Assembly (NCBI GenBank): GCA_905250885.1
Contig: CAJNOQ010001171.1
Span: forward strand, 1-35,028
Source: Didymodactylos carnosus
Lineage: Eukaryota > Rotifera > Eurotatoria > Philodinida > Philodinidae
Length of the DNA: 35,028 bases
Direction of reading: 5' to 3'
Positions 12,001 through 20,884 of the stretch are shown one piece after another (the first letter of the stretch is position 1; each line of letters starts with the position of its first letter). A program made the position numbers and the translations under genes. The notes below the pieces were generated by a model that saw nothing but the letters and a program-made list of their open reading frames with translations, searched no databases and had not been told where the DNA came from.

Positions 12001-12641
12001 TTAAATTTTTCCTAAATTTTTAGACAAAAAAAAATACATCTCTCTCTCTCACTCTCTCTCTTGTACAGATGATAAAACACCATGAATTATGTCTAGATAT
12101 AAAGGAAACTATTTCGGCTTCTGAATTTTGTTTTTGCCCGTTTTGAAAATTTCTTTGAGTTACTAAAAGCATCATCATATTAGAAAAGAAATAATTGATC
12201 CTGTCATTGTTTTGCTCAGTTCAAACTATAGAACTATAAGAATGACTAAAGAGCAGATAATTATTAAATAATTAACAATTTTTTTTTCTTTTTTTTATTC
12301 TTGACAACAAATATTTTTAAGTAAAAATTATTGTTTATATTTTTCACTCAACAAAAAAAAAAAAATGACTCGCGCGTCTGAATAAGAATTAAAGAAAAAA
12401 GTTGATATTCAGTTTCAAATAATGGAAAAAGATAGTAGTTATAAACTGAATCATTTTTAATATGGAAAAAGTAGATACTTTTTTTTTTCGTTTTCTCTTA
12501 AGTTTTGGAAAATGAATGAACCATGAAAAGAATTTAAAAGAAAATATTTTATTCATCTATATATTAAATGAATCTTACATATATTTTATTGTAAGATATT
12601 TATTTTATGCTGTGTTTAACTTATTAATATATTATTTATGT
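9021..12641. other. Long AT-rich gene-poor stretch
   Basis: Frames here are short and dominated by F, K, I and L, as expected of AT-rich non-coding DNA. Noted items are short palindromes around 9960-10030 (GACTCGAGTC and variants), a diverged single copy of the 353-600 repeat arm at about 11475-11515, and a (TC)n run at about 12039-12062. I see no supported gene. Confidence 0.5.
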
Positions 12642-13458
12642 ATGTCACAACAACAATCTTGTATAACACAAATATCAAGAAATTATTGTAGTTGTGCAAC
12701 ATGTACACAAATTCGTAATGAACAACCTCGTATTTATCGTTATTTAAATTATTTACGTACAATAATAACATGTAGCTGCTGTTGTCCACCAAATATCGAT
12801 ACTCATGTTTATCTTAATAGTGATAGTCAACGTTCAATACGTTTTCGAGATTCGGATGTTGATCATAAACATTGTTCTCGTCATGAAGTCATGGTTAAAC
12901 CAGTAAGTGAAAAATTGAACGAACAATAACAATTGTGTGTGTATACAATAATCAAACTATTTTTAGATGAAAATAAAATTTTCAAAATCAAAATTACAAG
13001 AAATAAAATTACGTGTTAAAGAAGCAAATAGTCGATGGAAACGTATGTCATTAATACCACCAAATATAATTGAATTAATAATTCAAAATATAGCTTTTCT
13101 TCCATTATGTAATAAATGTCGTACACATATAACTACAACGTCTATTAATCTATGTGAAACATGTATAAAAAATATTACAGACTATCGATACGAATTGGAA
13201 TTAATGAAAAATTCTTCAACATCTACAATGTCAGAAGAGATTGAACATAGTCCACTAACATCTTTATCAACATCCGTTATAGCATCAGAAAGTCGAATAC
13301 CATTCAAAAAACGAAACGATATAACTATACAAATAGCACCGAGTAAACCAGTACAAATTCAAGAATTATTACAAATTATTGATTGGATAGAAAATCCTGT
13401 TGTTATCGATTCATCGTCTTTAATTCAATTAAAACCATTAGAACAACAGTTAACTTAA
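12642..13458 (+). CDS. Two-exon Cys-rich protein of unknown function
   Basis: Exons 12642-12902 and 12967-13458 are joined by a 64-nt GT-AG intron (donor GTAAGT, acceptor ATTTTTAG) to give 250 aa. Exon 1 is rich in Cys (CSCATC and CSCCCPP clusters). Exon 2 has a basic stretch followed by two CxxC pairs at about C135/C138 and C150/C153, a spacing that could bind a zinc ion. The last 100 residues are polar and Ser/Thr-rich. An in-frame ATG at 12516 would add 42 residues, mostly hydrophobic and AT-driven; I prefer the later Met. Codon use resembles that of the neighbouring genes. I do not recognise the family. Flanks are gene-free on both sides. Confidence 0.65.
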
Positions 13459-14208
13459 TTTTTCAGAGAACTCTCTAAAATTTAAAGCGTTTATCGACTT
13501 GTCTACGTAACGGTCCACTTTTTGTAAATTCGTTACATTTTACCAACATTATAGCCCTGGAGCGATGGAAACTCATAAAGGACTGGAAAATGTCTTATTT
13601 TAAAGAGAAAACATTTTTCATTGAATTGATAATTAAACTAACGCTAATAGTTTATTCCATGTTTGTATAAAAACTTAAAGTTGAACGTTCTAATTGCATG
13701 ATCTAACATCTATTTCAACAGTTTCATATCTATAATTTATTTGTTTAATTATCACTTTAAAGAAAAATGTTTGCTCTTTGAAATAAGACGCTTTCCGACT
13801 CTGTGTGAATTTTCATTGCCACATTATAGCAAGATCAATATGAAAAAAATGTAATGGACTTAAGATGTCACTTAAGATGACTAGAACGTGTAAAGTAGCT
13901 AAAGTAGAGTATATTCTGGAGTGTTTTCGAACTCGAACTTTATAATTCTGTATAAAAATAGTCTGAATTTACTAAAATAGGTTTTACTAGATTTGAAAAA
14001 ATTTGAAACTTAACTTTTTAGGAAAACATGCGCTAAAGTCTTGACTTTTGAACAATAAAATACTCAGAGTTCTACCATTTTTCTATCAAATATTGTTCAA
14101 AAAGTATCTATGCGTCTTTTATCCTTCTCAGACATATTCATATATTGTCTTTATCATGATGTTTACTCAGTTCGTTTGTATATTTTTTATATAATGTTTT
14201 TACGTATC
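13459..14208. other. Intergenic region upstream of the MULE
   Basis: No gene is seen. An AATAAA at about 14053-14058 is the first clear polyadenylation-like motif downstream of the Cys-rich gene. Confidence 0.45.
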
Positions 14209-14217
14209 AAATTGTTA
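14209..14217. repeat. Target-site duplication, left copy (9 bp)
   Basis: AAATTGTTA immediately precedes the left terminal repeat and is repeated exactly at 15865-15873 after the right one. Nine bases is the usual duplication length for Mutator-like elements. Confidence 0.85.
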
Positions 14218-14363
14218 GAACAAAGATCTTTTTGTGCCCGGAATTAAGACAGATTTGTGCCCGTTTAAGATCTTTTGTACCCGGTCCGGATACAAGAAAA
14301 TCTTTTTCCACTTTTGTACCCGGAGACAGATATGTGCCCGGATTTGATTGATTTGTACCCGGT
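14218..14363 (+). repeat. MULE left terminal inverted repeat
   Basis: It contains GTRCCCG(G) units starting at about 14234, 14257, 14277, 14316, 14334 and 14355, each preceded by a T-rich run. Aligned with the reverse complement of the right arm it is roughly 75-80 percent matched, with one extra unit in the left arm. Confidence 0.8.
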
Positions 14364-14630
14364 TTATTTAATAGTAGAACTACAGATGAACATAAGTTAT
14401 TCTGGCAAATATCGCTTCTGACATACGTTTATATGTTTATGTACAAGATGCATAAAGTACTATATAGTATTCACAGACCGGCAATGTCAATCAAGGATCT
14501 TCTTCGTAAATTCGATTGATATATCATGCACAAATAGAAAATTCTAAGTAATCATTGGATCATCCTGGTTGAAAGATAGTTCTATAACTGAATTCAAAAA
14601 GAAACTTTCAACTAAAACTTACTTTAAACC

Positions 14631-14852
14631 ATGGCTCGGAAAGAGTGGAATTTTGTAGAAGAATTTTCTGATGAGAATGATATGAAATCATTTATAAAAC
14701 AAAATAACGTTTCAATAAAACGGGCCAAAACAATAGCTCTTGGACGCGCATCAAAGCGCACCACTCGTACGGCGATGAAATTTTCAGTAAATATTCTTCA
14801 GGGCATGCTGGATCGACTCATACTAGCGCATTTATGCGCAAATGAGGTTTAA
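14631..14852 (+). pseudogene. MULE-associated N-terminal coding remnant
   Basis: The frame encodes 73 aa beginning MARKEWNFVEEFSDENDM. The opening W.FVEEF....D...FIKQ resembles the N-terminal part of FLYWCH/MULE-type transposase proteins, which start with a zinc-binding DNA-contact module. The frame ends at a TAA before any full zinc-finger or transposase core appears. An alternative frame across 14757-14840 is also open, so a frameshift in the ancestor is likely. It lies inside the element bounded by the GTRCCCGG repeats and is judged non-functional. Confidence 0.5.
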
Positions 14853-14869
14853 TTGAGAACTAGGATTTC

Positions 14870-15331
14870 CAGAGGTTTTTTAGTTTTTTTCATCATAAAA
14901 ATGCTTTGGCTAAAAAGTAAGGACATATTCGGAATCAGTGTAGAAAACTGCATCTAATGGTGTGCCTTTTAACCAGTTTCAACGAAAGTCTGCGCAAGTT
15001 TCCAAAAAGCGTTTTTCCAATATTTTCCTCTAAAGTTTGAGCTGAAGTTTTTTGGGGTAATCTGCCAGTGCTCAAAAATTGTGAAAATCCGTTTTCTCTA
15101 GGTTTTCGACCATGGTGAATCTAATGGTGGCATTTAAAACTTTTCATCATGGTTTTTCTGGGGGTTTTCAGAGTCCGGGTCTCTAGAAAATCCCTAAAAA
15201 CCCGAACTTTTGAAAATTTTCTGGTCTCATAAGAAAGAGCATGTAAGAAAACATACCGAGGCTTTGTTTTTAGTCAAGTAAAACTGAGTTAAACCAAATG
15301 TCCACCTGCCTATGGAAAATTACCCACTGTG
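14870..15331. mobile_element. Probable nested element splitting the MULE coding region
   Basis: The right boundary reads TACCCACTGTG (15321-15331), and the 35 bases inside it match the right end of the 6293-7086 element in orientation and sequence. A shared internal motif lies at 14926-14975. MULE-type coding sequence resumes shortly after, at 15356. The left boundary is not defined, so the start given is approximate. Confidence 0.4.
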
Positions 15332-15355
15332 GGATATTGTAAAAATCAGTAGCAG

Positions 15356-15634
15356 CTGGATCAATCTCAAACACGTCGTGCTGTACAAAACGAATATACT
15401 AGTGATGTTCCAAGTACAAAAGTTTCAAGTTTGTTAAAGTATCATCTTTCACTATCAAGACCGAATGTTCGTTCGATTGATGATTTTCGTGTATGGTGTG
15501 AACAACATTCCTCACCATCTGACCAAGCAGTAATTCATATACCATTTGTATCGAAGTATTATATAAACTCATGTGACGATATTTTCATTTTTTTCACACC
15601 AAGAAAAGTACGAAATGCATTGTCTGATGTTTAG
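15356..15634 (+). pseudogene. MULE-associated coding remnant (pre-transposase region)
   Basis: Open from a TAG at 15350-15352, the frame encodes about 92 aa. It contains PNVRSIDDFRVWC and IFIFFTPRKVRNAL before a TAG. This order, a short helical lead-in then FIFFT at the edge of the catalytic domain, is like the part of MULE transposases just upstream of the DDE core. The core itself is missing. No start codon opens the frame; a splice acceptor (AGTAGCAG) just upstream would fit an exon. It is a remnant lacking catalytic residues. Confidence 0.5.
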
Positions 15635-15742
15635 CTGTTCTACTTACATATTTTCTCTGTTTTTCCTATTTCTGCCACTACCTCAGTAAATCAATGGTGA
15701 TAATAAGCTAAGATCTTTCTTATTATTATTCCTAATCTAATT

Positions 15743-15864
15743 AAAACCGGGTACAAATCACTCAAATCCGGGCACAAAAGTGTAAAAAGATTTCTTTGTA
15801 CCCGGACCGGGCACAAAAAAAAATAAACGGGCTGTCTTAATTTCGGACACAAAAAAACTGTGCC
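15743..15864 (-). repeat. MULE right terminal inverted repeat
   Basis: It carries the same GTRCCCGG units in opposite orientation, including the near-palindrome GTACCCGGACCGGGCAC. It ends at 15864, directly before the 9-bp duplication. Confidence 0.8.
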
Positions 15865-15873
15865 AAATTGTTA
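15865..15873. repeat. Target-site duplication, right copy (9 bp)
   Basis: An exact copy of AAATTGTTA at 14209-14217. The preceding C is also shared, so the duplication could be 10 bp. Confidence 0.85.
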
Positions 15874-16033
15874 CATAAAAACGAATTTCTGTTAAAATAG
15901 TCCTTTTATATGTGCGCATTAAATTCACTTCTTTAATTCTGATAGTTTACAATATAATTAGCCACAAAAATATAGTTCAGTTTAAAAAACGAAATAATTT
16001 AAAATAAAACAAAGCTAAAGGGTAAAAACAATG

Positions 16034-16822
16034 TCAACTAACAATAATATGTTCAACACCGATATCATCCACTGTTTCATTAATCTGAAGTATTTTCATT
16101 AATTCACGTGTTCTCTCATTCTTAGATCGCAGTTTTTTCAAATGATTTTCTCGTCTTTGAGTATCATGCTCAAATTCATTATTCCATAAAATATCTTCAT
16201 CAGTCATTTTTATCAGAATAGCACGATTCATTTGTTTTCCACCAAATAATTTTTGTTGTAAACAAATAACAGGCACTTCTTCCATCCCTGCTGGTTGAAC
16301 AAGATCGGCAGTGGACAAAAAACCCGTACGAATTAATTTATTCCAATTCCATAAAGTAAATGTATTCCACGGACATGTTTCTCCACGTACGGGAACATTT
16401 TGATTTTGAGTTGTTATTAGATGACCATCTAACGATGCGCCAATACATAAACAAGATGAGAGATCCATGTATGTCAAAAGTTTCTTCACTTGAGTTGATG
16501 TACAACGAATTTCAGGCGATTGAATTAGTACGATTGTATCTGGTGAATTTTTGACTAGGCTACTAACACGATTCAAGAGAATATTAAGCGGAGAGGAGAT
16601 ACCATACCAGGGAGTAATCGGCACGATATCAACAGGAATTGCTCGAGTTCCCATTTGTTCATTATGAAAATGACTAAAATTTGTCAGATCTTTGCTAGCA
16701 TTAACACCAATTAGAATATGAGACGAATAAGTTTCAGCTTGATTAATAAAATGATGTAATTGATCTAGATCTTTTTGAGCACTTCCCCAATACCTTGTCA
16801 AGGTAAATACACGATAATTCAT
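16034..16822 (-). CDS. Glycosyltransferase family 2-like protein, intron-free
   Basis: A single exon of 262 aa begins MNYRVFTLTRYWGSAQKDL. The order of motifs fits a GT-A-fold, GT2-like family seen mainly in bacteria and fungi: an N-terminal strand with a short helix, ILIGVNA, the segment DIVPITPWYG, a LIQSPEI strand, PWNTFTLWNWNKLIRTGF, then GMEEVPVICLQQ and a C-terminal basic tail with RENHLKKLRSKNERT. The family link is from memory of these motifs, and the sugar donor and acceptor are unknown. I do not see a clear DxD motif, so activity is not assured. The gene has no introns while neighbours have up to fifteen exons, and it sits 161 bp from a MULE end. Horizontal acquisition, common in bdelloids, is a reasonable inference. 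Confidence 0.7.
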   Translation of the reverse strand: MNYRVFTLTRYWGSAQKDLDQLHHFINQAETYSSHILIGVNASKDLTNFSHFHNEQMGTRAIPVDIVPITPWYGISSPLNILLNRVSSLVKNSPDTIVLIQSPEIRCTSTQVKKLLTYMDLSSCLCIGASLDGHLITTQNQNVPVRGETCPWNTFTLWNWNKLIRTGFLSTADLVQPAGMEEVPVICLQQKLFGGKQMNRAILIKMTDEDILWNNEFEHDTQRRENHLKKLRSKNERTRELMKILQINETVDDIGVEHIIVS

Positions 16823-17135
16823 CTAAATACAAATTTTTTGTTGATTGTCCAACTCGAGTTAACCATGTTAGATGTCAACGGGAGCAAACTTTTTTGGTCC
16901 CTATCCCATGCAGAAAAAAAAGTTTTGATCTTGGTCCCAGTCCCGTAGACTTGTAGCTTTAGCTGTTTTCACAAACATTTAAACTTTGAAGAAAGTGTAT
17001 CAGCATGATAATGATTCAAACTAATCTGGAAAATAGCACTATTGCAATGAGATTGTCAATTGAAGACTTTTAGAATTTTGTGAGTTCTTTCTCGCAAAAC
17101 TAGTGCCCAAAAGCTACAGAAACTAAGAAATTTTT

Positions 17136-17496
17136 GTGTCAAGGGATAAAACCTTTGTATCAATGGCAATGTATCTGCTGTGAGCCCAGCTTTAAAAGTA
17201 TGGCTGGCTTTTTTTAAAATTTTGTTTCGTTGCTGAGAAAAAAAATTCATTTTTTCTAAATCAGCGAAGAAAAAGTCGAAATTCTGCTGGTAATTCTCAA
17301 CTTTCTCGATCAGAACTCAACTTTTGAGCAATAAAAATATCATATTCAGAATCAAGATCAAAAACTGAGTCGACTAATGTGTATTTCGCATTTTTTAGCT
17401 GATTTTCACTTTTAGGTGAAAATCTCGGTAGTTCTTTTAAAGCTGGACTCACGGCGGATACACTACCATTGATACGAAGATTCCATCTCTTGATAA
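17136..17496. repeat. Foldback element, 63-bp arms
   Basis: 17136-17198 is matched in reverse complement by 17434-17496 at roughly 80 percent, including the shared cores GTATCAATGG and CAGCTTTAAAAG. The 235-bp spacer holds a copy of the dispersed CATATTCNGAATCA motif and a small hairpin at about 17401-17424 (GATTTTCAC / GTGAAAATC). Confidence 0.7.
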
Positions 17497-17820
17497 AAAA
17501 AACTAGACAGGTTTACAAAATCACTCACCCTTATTTTCCAATGGTCCATTCAAACAGACAGGGATTTACCTTCGAAAGGAACTTAATATCATCTTTTAAT
17601 TTAGCTTTTAACGCTGAATAAGAAAAAAATAGTTTGAACCTTCCGACTATGAACCCAAATCGAAAAATCTAGCTTTTTCGAGTTTTCGACACAAAATGAA
17701 AGTTTCGAAAAATGAACAACTACATATTCGTGATCAGCTCAAAAAACTCTATCGAATTATGTATAATAAGTTCAAAAAAGAAAAAAACTGCTCCGTTTTT
17801 GTATTATTGTGCCTTACTTT

Positions 17821-18172
17821 CTAGGTATACAACAGCTACGGTTATCTGTAACTGTAAAAACTGCAGAACTGTTACACTGGTATAGTTAAAAACTATCACC
17901 GTTAAAACTGATACATTTGATAATCGAAACTGATCATAACTGTCAGAAAAAGTTTATACGTAAAAGCAAAGTTTCTCCTCTTTTCGAATCCGTAAATAAG
18001 AAAAGTTCCGTTTAAAATATTATGCCTTTGAATTTTCATTTTTCTTCAAATATATCAGTACTTCTTGTTTAACAATATTTTATATTCTTTCAAGAGTTTT
18101 CAACTGTATCTGTTTTACAGTTTACCAGTCGCAGTTAACTACTTTTTAACTGTAACTGATGTATATCTAAAG
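17821..18172. repeat. Degenerate inverted-repeat element with AACTG units
   Basis: The left end (CTAGGTATACAACAGCTACGG...) aligns with the reverse complement of the right end (CTTTAGATATACATCAG...) over some 50-60 bp with many changes. Both arms repeat AACTG/CAGTT. No target duplication could be fixed with confidence. Confidence 0.45.
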
Positions 18173-18908
18173 TACTACTTTCGTCAATGACGTTTGATCT
18201 GTAACAAAGACAGTATCTCTCAGCAGCACGCAAATCAATTGTGTACTCTCTAATAACATAGAAGAATGGTGAGATGGCTTCTAGGGTACACAATAAAAAC
18301 AACGGTCTTTTTTCGTTTTCTATCCTATACAACGCGAAGATCTATAACGTTTGAATAAAATTTTCGATTGAATGTACGATTTAAATAGGATGACGTTTCA
18401 GTTCACTAGTATTCTCATCAACTTCAGATCTGATTAACTATTCAATCTTTAAATTTAATCGGATTTTTTTTTAGAATTGTCATAGGAGCACACAAAAAAC
18501 CAGCGCAAACAGTGTAAACAAACATACAACACAAATAAAACAAAGATTAAGTTCAGAAAAAACAATAAATCATGCCAAATGAATAGAAAAGTAAAGAGCA
18601 GAACAAATAAAAGAAATAACAGTTTGCTAATTCATTTTAAACCTTTCGACGATAGCGTTATGTATACATCTACAAAAGAAAAACATGGTGAGATCTTTTT
18701 GTCAGTCTCATTTCATACAAAACAAACAAACAAAAAAAAAACAATATACTCCTTAATCTTTTTTTGTTTTTTTCTATTCTGAATATCAAACTTGAAAAAC
18801 TATTAAATGGAATGGATAATAGAACAACAGATCGGTTTATATAAAAAATTCTTTAAAACATAGCAATATTTGTTGAAAGTTTTGTTCAATTATTGATAGA
18901 TTTTTTTC

Positions 18909-20205
18909 TTATGTCGCTGTTGTTTCTTCGGTTGCTATTTTTGGTGGTGTTGATGTTCCACTTACACCAGATGCTGATGAATTTTTAATGTCTTTAGGTG
19001 ATGCACGATCTGGCTGTTGTTGAGTTTTTTGTTCACTGGATGATGATGAAAATATTCGACTATTATCGCAATCTCGAGCCATATGACCCGTTTTTCCGCA
19101 TGAATAACATTTAATATCAAATTCTGGACAATTGCGTGAATAATGACCGCGTCGATTACAACTAAAAATAAAGTAAACTGTAACTTTTCTTGTCAGTTTT
19201 AGGATGTATCTCAAATAGGCGAGAGTTCTATGTAATGAGGTAAAGTATTAATAAATGCTTATTCTGCTAAATGACAACTTACTTATAGCAAACATCTCTA
19301 CTATTTCCTGATAGACGATTAATTCCACTTTCCGGACAACTAAAATATATAAATTTGAAGATATCCAGTTAAACCATCGTAATAATTACCGAAATAAACT
19401 TACTTAATACTTATATGGCCAATTCTGTTGCAATTATAACAAGTTCGATCATCATTATCCAACATAGCAACCGACGCGGCAGCAGAGCCCAATGATCCAA
19501 CGGCGCCTCCTGAACTTTCCTTTGCATCACAGTCGCGTGCACTAGAATCAGTATTATAAAATTATCAGTCAGTTATTTTTGCTCAGCTAAACAATTACTC
19601 ACAAATGCCCATATGCATTGCAGCGATAACATCGGCCACCGGTATCATTTTGATTATGACTATTATTTAAATTAGATGAATTTTTCAATGGTTCAGAGCA
19701 TTCACTTCGGATATGACCTGAATCAAAGATAAAACGACAAAATTTTAGATAAAACTGCCTAATAACAACAACAAACCTAATTTTCCACAATTATAACAGG
19801 CACCAGGATCAATATCTCGGTCACAGTCTTTGGCTAAGTGACCAAATTCATTGCATTGCTAAAAGAAAATTATTCTCACATATACTTCACATAAAATACA
19901 AACGATTATATTAGTTTTAGAATACTTACATAGCATCGTTCTTCTGTTTCAAAGCAATCACGTGCCATATGACCAATTCGATTACATCGATAACAACGTG
20001 CACCACCCCCATAATTACCATTCATTCTTCCGCCACGATTATTACTATTCATATAACCTTGTTGTCTTGGATAGATATTGTTTGAACGCTTGTTACCATC
20101 ATCTGCATGACCGCTGTAGTCGTCTTCACCATTATCATCATCTTGCGAACGCATACGACATTCTCTCGCAAAATGTCCAGGTCTTCCACAATTATAACAC
20201 GGCAT
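18909..20205 (-). CDS. CNBP/Gis2-type protein with eight CCHC zinc knuckles
   Basis: Six exons were joined by eye: 20205-19930, 19858-19777, 19717-19603, 19541-19404, 19339-19283 and 19161-18909, giving 306 aa. Eight CX2CX4HX4C knuckles can be read: CYNCGRPGHFAREC, CYRCNRIGHMARDC, CYQCNEFGHLAKDC, CYNCGKLGHIRSEC, CYRCNAYGHFARDC, CYNCNRIGHISINC, CYNCNRRGHYSRNC and CYSCGKTGHMARDC. An RG/G-rich linker follows knuckle 1, as in vertebrate CNBP. CNBP binds single-stranded, G-rich DNA and RNA and affects translation; that role is inferred. CNBP usually has seven knuckles and about 170-180 aa, so this is longer, with a Ser/Gln/Thr-rich tail. Several knuckles are split by introns inside the zinc motif. 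It lies 679 bp downstream of the BRPF gene on the same strand. Confidence 0.9.
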
Positions 20206-20884
20206 TTGACTTATCTCTAAACACCTACTTCTTACACACTTACACTCACTCTCTCTACTTCGTTGTTTTTTTCTCTTGTTGAAAACTAAAACAAAAAAAT
20301 ATGAATTGTCATTATTCATTTAAATATAAATTAAGCTTTTTTATTGATTGATGTATATATAGTAAACCGACACACTCGAGACATCTCAACTTTATAGATG
20401 CCTAAATTGACCAGCTAAAATAGGAGCAAAGAAGGTCGTAATTGTCAACTACGTTCAAACAAGGTTCCAAGTAAGGTAAAATGTAAACTACCTTAAGAGC
20501 ATGACTTTAGCAACTGTACATTGACATTTCGTCTTTTCTTCCATCTAGTAAAATCAAGAGAAACTACAATTATTTGTGATTGAAATTTTATATTTCTGAA
20601 TGCAGTAACAAACAAAAACATCATTTGGAGCAGTATAAACACATTTTCTTTACATGATTAAAATGAAAACAAGGAAAACACTTGACTACTTCTGTACATA
20701 TATATACAATCATCATATGTTGAAATTATACTAACAAGTGAGTATTTATCAATTAAAGAAAAAAAAATTTAGATGAAAATATCAGACAATAAACACGTAT
20801 TGCACGATGATAAGAAAATAAAGAAGAAAACTAACAAGAATAAATTAGATGAAAAGAGAAAAATAGAGATTATTTCAGTTGCAT
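20206..20884. other. Intergenic region between the CNBP and BRPF genes
   Basis: This is the CNBP upstream region and BRPF downstream region. I read it on the minus strand for a PWWP domain that would complete the BRPF protein and found no suitable exon. No other feature is evident. Confidence 0.5.

Larger units (their letters stand above)
14218..15864 (+). mobile_element. Degenerate Mutator-like (MULE) DNA transposon, 1647 bp
   Basis: The element is bounded by identical 9-bp duplications (AAATTGTTA) and long imperfect terminal inverted repeats, about 14218-14363 and 15743-15864. Both arms are built from repeated GTGCCCGG/GTACCCGG units separated by T-rich and purine-rich spacers. Two coding remnants lie inside on the plus strand: 14631-14852 and 15356-15634. 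The arrangement fits a MULE with a reduced, non-functional transposase. The stretch between the remnants appears to hold a second element ending at 15331. Superfamily assignment rests on duplication length, arm length and the general look of the coding remnants, not on a seen catalytic domain. Confidence 0.75.
16823..18908. other. Intergenic region rich in foldback elements
   Basis: No gene is supported. The region contains the foldback at 17136-17496, the AACTG-rich element at 17821-18172, and two copies of a dispersed motif (17335-17395 and 17722-17775). The frame around 18579-18782 is K/N-rich and lacks any recognisable domain. Confidence 0.5.

Noticed and set aside
19962-20282. His/Tyr-rich open frame opposite the CNBP gene
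   Set aside because: It is the complement of the Cys/Gly/Arg-rich exon 1 and has no independent support.
18909-20319. CCHC knuckles as a retroelement Gag
   Set aside because: Eight knuckles spread over six properly phased exons with an RG-rich linker fit cellular CNBP; no reverse transcriptase, protease or long terminal repeats are nearby.
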